Assembly: GCA_021443825.1 (NCBI GenBank)
Contig: JABUTE010000310.1
Coordinates: forward strand, 1 to 15,189
DNA: 15,189 bases
From: Bacillota bacterium
Lineage (GTDB): Bacteria > Bacillota > Clostridia > Peptostreptococcales > Anaerovoracaceae
Direction: 5' to 3'
The notes under the pieces were generated by a model. It was given only the letters and a program-made list of their open reading frames with translations, was not told the origin of the DNA and did no database searches. The position numbers were made by a program, and so were the translations under genes. This document shows, piece after piece, positions 13,338 through 15,189 of the stretch. Within the stretch, counting starts at the first letter, position 1. Each line of letters opens with the position of its first letter.

Positions 13338-15189
13338 TGACATTCATTCTGCTGCTGGGACTGATGCCCATCACGATCCTTCCGGTATTTGCGGAGGAGA
13401 CGCCCCTCAGGGCACTTACCGTCGGCGAAACAGCCATCGCCGATGCAGCGCAGGAGCAGAGCGGCGAGGGCTGGTCGTATGACGGAAACGGCACCCTGAC
13501 CCTGAATGATGCCACCATCCAGAGCGGTATCACGGCAACCGGTGATCTTTCCATCGTGCTCTTTGGTACAAACAAAGTCACCATCAGCAGCAACGGCTCT
13601 GCGATTAACTCCTCTAACAAACTCACCTTAAGCGGAAGCGGCAGTCTTGAGGCGGAGGCGCTTGGATATGGTTCCGGCATCTTTGCACAGGATCTTGAGA
13701 TCAAGGATTGCACGGTAATCGCGAAAGGCACCTTCGGTATAAATGCGAATAATACCCTGACCATTGATAACAGCGTATTGACCCTTGCGGGAAACAGCGG
13801 CCAAGGAGCCAGTGCTTCCAATGTGATCATCAAGGACGGCAGCGATGTGACCACTACCGGAAACTATGGAATTAATGCTCTAAGAGATCTGACCGTCGAC
13901 AGCAGCGAGATCACCGCTACCGGCACCATATACGGCATCAGTGCTTTCGGCATCGATATCAAGGGCAGCAAAGTAACTTCCACCGGTAACGGTTTCCACG
14001 GAATCTTTGTTACGAGGGATGCAACCATCTACAACAGCGAAGTGACTGCCACAGGAAAGGACGGCAGCGGCATTTCTTCTTCAGGACTGGAGATCAAAGG
14101 CGGCAGCAAGGTGTACACCATCGGCTCAACAAATGGCATTTCGCTCACAAAACCTTTAATTGTTGAAGACAGTGAATTAAACGCCATCGGCAGCAATATC
14201 GGCATCAACGGCAGCCGTAAAATGGAACTCAAAAACAGCAAGGTGAACGCAACCTGCGAGGGAACATTTGCTCTTTGGGTAACAGGCCCCCTGACCATCG
14301 ATAATTGCGAAGTGGTGGCCTCGGGCCAAGGGGGAATCAATGCCAGCGGCATAACAATAACCGACAGCAGCGTATCCGCTACCGGCAGTTCCGATTATGG
14401 TATCTCTAACCCCTCATATGTTGTGAACCTCGTGCGCAGCGATCTGACGGCCAAAGGTGCCACATATGGTATCCATGCCGGTACTGTGGAAGTCGCAGAC
14501 GACAGCACGCTGACAGCCGCCGGCGCCACCAGTGGGCTCTACTACGCCAAGCTCAAAACTGAATTCACCGTGCTGGAGAGCAGCAGCACCGACGGCAGCG
14601 ATCCCACATGGGGCACCGACTACAGCGAAGGCGCGACCACTTCAGCGAAGTTTGTTTTCGTAACGCCGTCCACGGTCCGCTGCGGAATCGGCACAGATGA
14701 CGAAGCTCCTGCAAGCTACAGCGACCCCTGCACCTTTGCAGAAGCCATGGCTGCGGCGAATGAGGCAGGTGGCGGAACGTTTTATATGCAGCTTATCAGC
14801 GATACCGTTTGCGGCACAGCGCCGATCTTTACAGGTCCGCAGCCTGCGATTCTTGATCTGAACGGCTATGTGCTGGATCTGAACGGAAAGAATATCACTC
14901 TGGCCGCGGGCGCCGACCTGACCATCACAGACAGCGACAGCCAAAAGCCCCACTGCTTCGACAGCAGCACCGCGCCCTGGATACCGATCGATAACAGCTC
15001 TGAGAATACCGAGACTGTAAGGGGCGGTGTCATCACCGGCGGCATCGCTACCCATGGCGGAGCAATATATGTCAGCAATGATGCTTTCCTGACGCTGCAA
15101 GGCGGCAATATCGCAGGAAACAAGGCAGAAGAGAACGGCGGCGCTGTGAATAATCAGGGCACCTGCAGGATGACCGGAGGAAGCATCGC
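13337..15189 (+). CDS. Secreted beta-helix/adhesin-like surface protein (3' end beyond window)
   Basis: The frame is open from ATG 13337 to the window end (617 codons), so the gene is incomplete at its 3' end. Residues 1-19 are the hydrophobic core of a signal peptide ending in VFA. Residues about 20-420 hold a dozen or so repeats of about 22 residues of the form 'S-x-I/V-x-A-T-G … G-I-x-A … L-T-I-x-x-S', typical of right-handed beta-helix or carbohydrate-binding-like surface proteins of gut Firmicutes; the opening GWSYDGNGTLTLNDATI is characteristic. From about residue 430 a second region begins, passing through LDLNGYVLDLNGKNITL into GGAIYVSN/GGNIAGNKAEENGGAV repeats, like polymorphic adhesin repeats. 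It probably sits at the cell surface, binding host or dietary glycans or other cells. No enzyme motif is visible. The LacI-family gene upstream may regulate it. Confidence 0.85.
   Translation, partial: MTFILLLGLMPITILPVFAEETPLRALTVGETAIADAAQEQSGEGWSYDGNGTLTLNDATIQSGITATGDLSIVLFGTNKVTISSNGSAINSSNKLTLSGSGSLEAEALGYGSGIFAQDLEIKDCTVIAKGTFGINANNTLTIDNSVLTLAGNSGQGASASNVIIKDGSDVTTTGNYGINALRDLTVDSSEITATGTIYGISAFGIDIKGSKVTSTGNGFHGIFVTRDATIYNSEVTATGKDGSGISSSGLEIKGGSKVYTIGSTNGISLTKPLIVEDSELNAIGSNIGINGSRKMELKNSKVNATCEGTFALWVTGPLTIDNCEVVASGQGGINASGITITDSSVSATGSSDYGISNPSYVVNLVRSDLTAKGATYGIHAGTVEVADDSTLTAAGATSGLYYAKLKTEFTVLESSSTDGSDPTWGTDYSEGATTSAKFVFVTPSTVRCGIGTDDEAPASYSDPCTFAEAMAAANEAGGGTFYMQLISDTVCGTAPIFTGPQPAILDLNGYVLDLNGKNITLAAGADLTITDSDSQKPHCFDSSTAPWIPIDNSSENTETVRGGVITGGIATHGGAIYVSNDAFLTLQGGNIAGNKAEENGGAVNNQGTCRMTGGSI

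Noticed and set aside
13207..13482. 91-codon + strand frame across the surface-protein start
   Set aside because: It runs in a different frame from the signal peptide and repeats, and its translation looks like noise.
13414..14560. CRISPR or DNA tandem-repeat array
   Set aside because: The periodic pattern is at the protein level (about 22-residue beta-helix repeats); the DNA copies are not identical and have no spacer structure.

Overview
The window looks like an accessory region of a Clostridia-type Firmicute, with Lachnospiraceae or a relative most likely. The reasons are strong AGGAGG-type ribosome binding sites, compact same-strand operons, Rho-independent terminators, a LacI-family regulator, and a Gram-positive-style secreted beta-helix surface protein. 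The organism assignment is inferred from style and remembered families; nothing in the window proves it. Every convincing gene is on the + strand.

Region 1 (19-10072) is a tightly packed array of eleven genes closed by a UUCG-tetraloop terminator. In order it encodes: an unrecognised 379-aa protein; a macro-domain-like region fused to a YqiA/UPF0227-like alpha/beta hydrolase; a CX5R dual-specificity-type phosphatase; an RtcB RNA ligase with an extra C-terminal tail; two small aromatic-tailed unknowns with an AT-rich unknown between them; a 610-aa unknown; a NADAR protein behind its own probable promoter; a DIP1984-family coiled-coil protein; a stretch with a tRNA-like T-arm that may be a structured RNA; a YpsA-type SLOG protein; and a 116-aa unknown. 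RtcB seals broken RNA, NADAR and macro domains act on ADP-ribose or its conjugates, and SLOG domains bind nucleotide-derived ligands. I infer an RNA-repair and NAD/ADP-ribose module of the kind found in defence or counter-toxin islands.

Region 2 (10073-11485) holds the debris of a short broken gene, a second terminator, and a LacI-family regulator with its own promoter and terminator.

Region 3 (11451-13132) is a DUF3990 (ADP-ribosyltransferase-fold) gene overlapping an XRE helix-turn-helix gene, a toxin-antitoxin-like pair. A perfect 16-bp inverted repeat overlaps the extended -10 of its promoter. The pair is flanked by two copies of an ~82-bp terminator-plus-promoter-like unit, the first 30 bp of which are identical, suggesting insertion or duplication between lacI and the gene that follows.

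Region 4 (13133-15189) is the 5' part of a large secreted beta-helix/adhesin-like gene that runs off the window. Its ribosome binding site and natural start ATG are one base out of frame with the signal peptide, at an A5 tract.

The most interesting ideas are: (a) the RtcB-macro-NADAR-SLOG operon with an embedded tRNA-like RNA, lying about 1.5 kb from an ADP-ribosyltransferase-type toxin; (b) the duplicated intergenic unit around that toxin pair; (c) the possibly phase-variable start of the adhesin.
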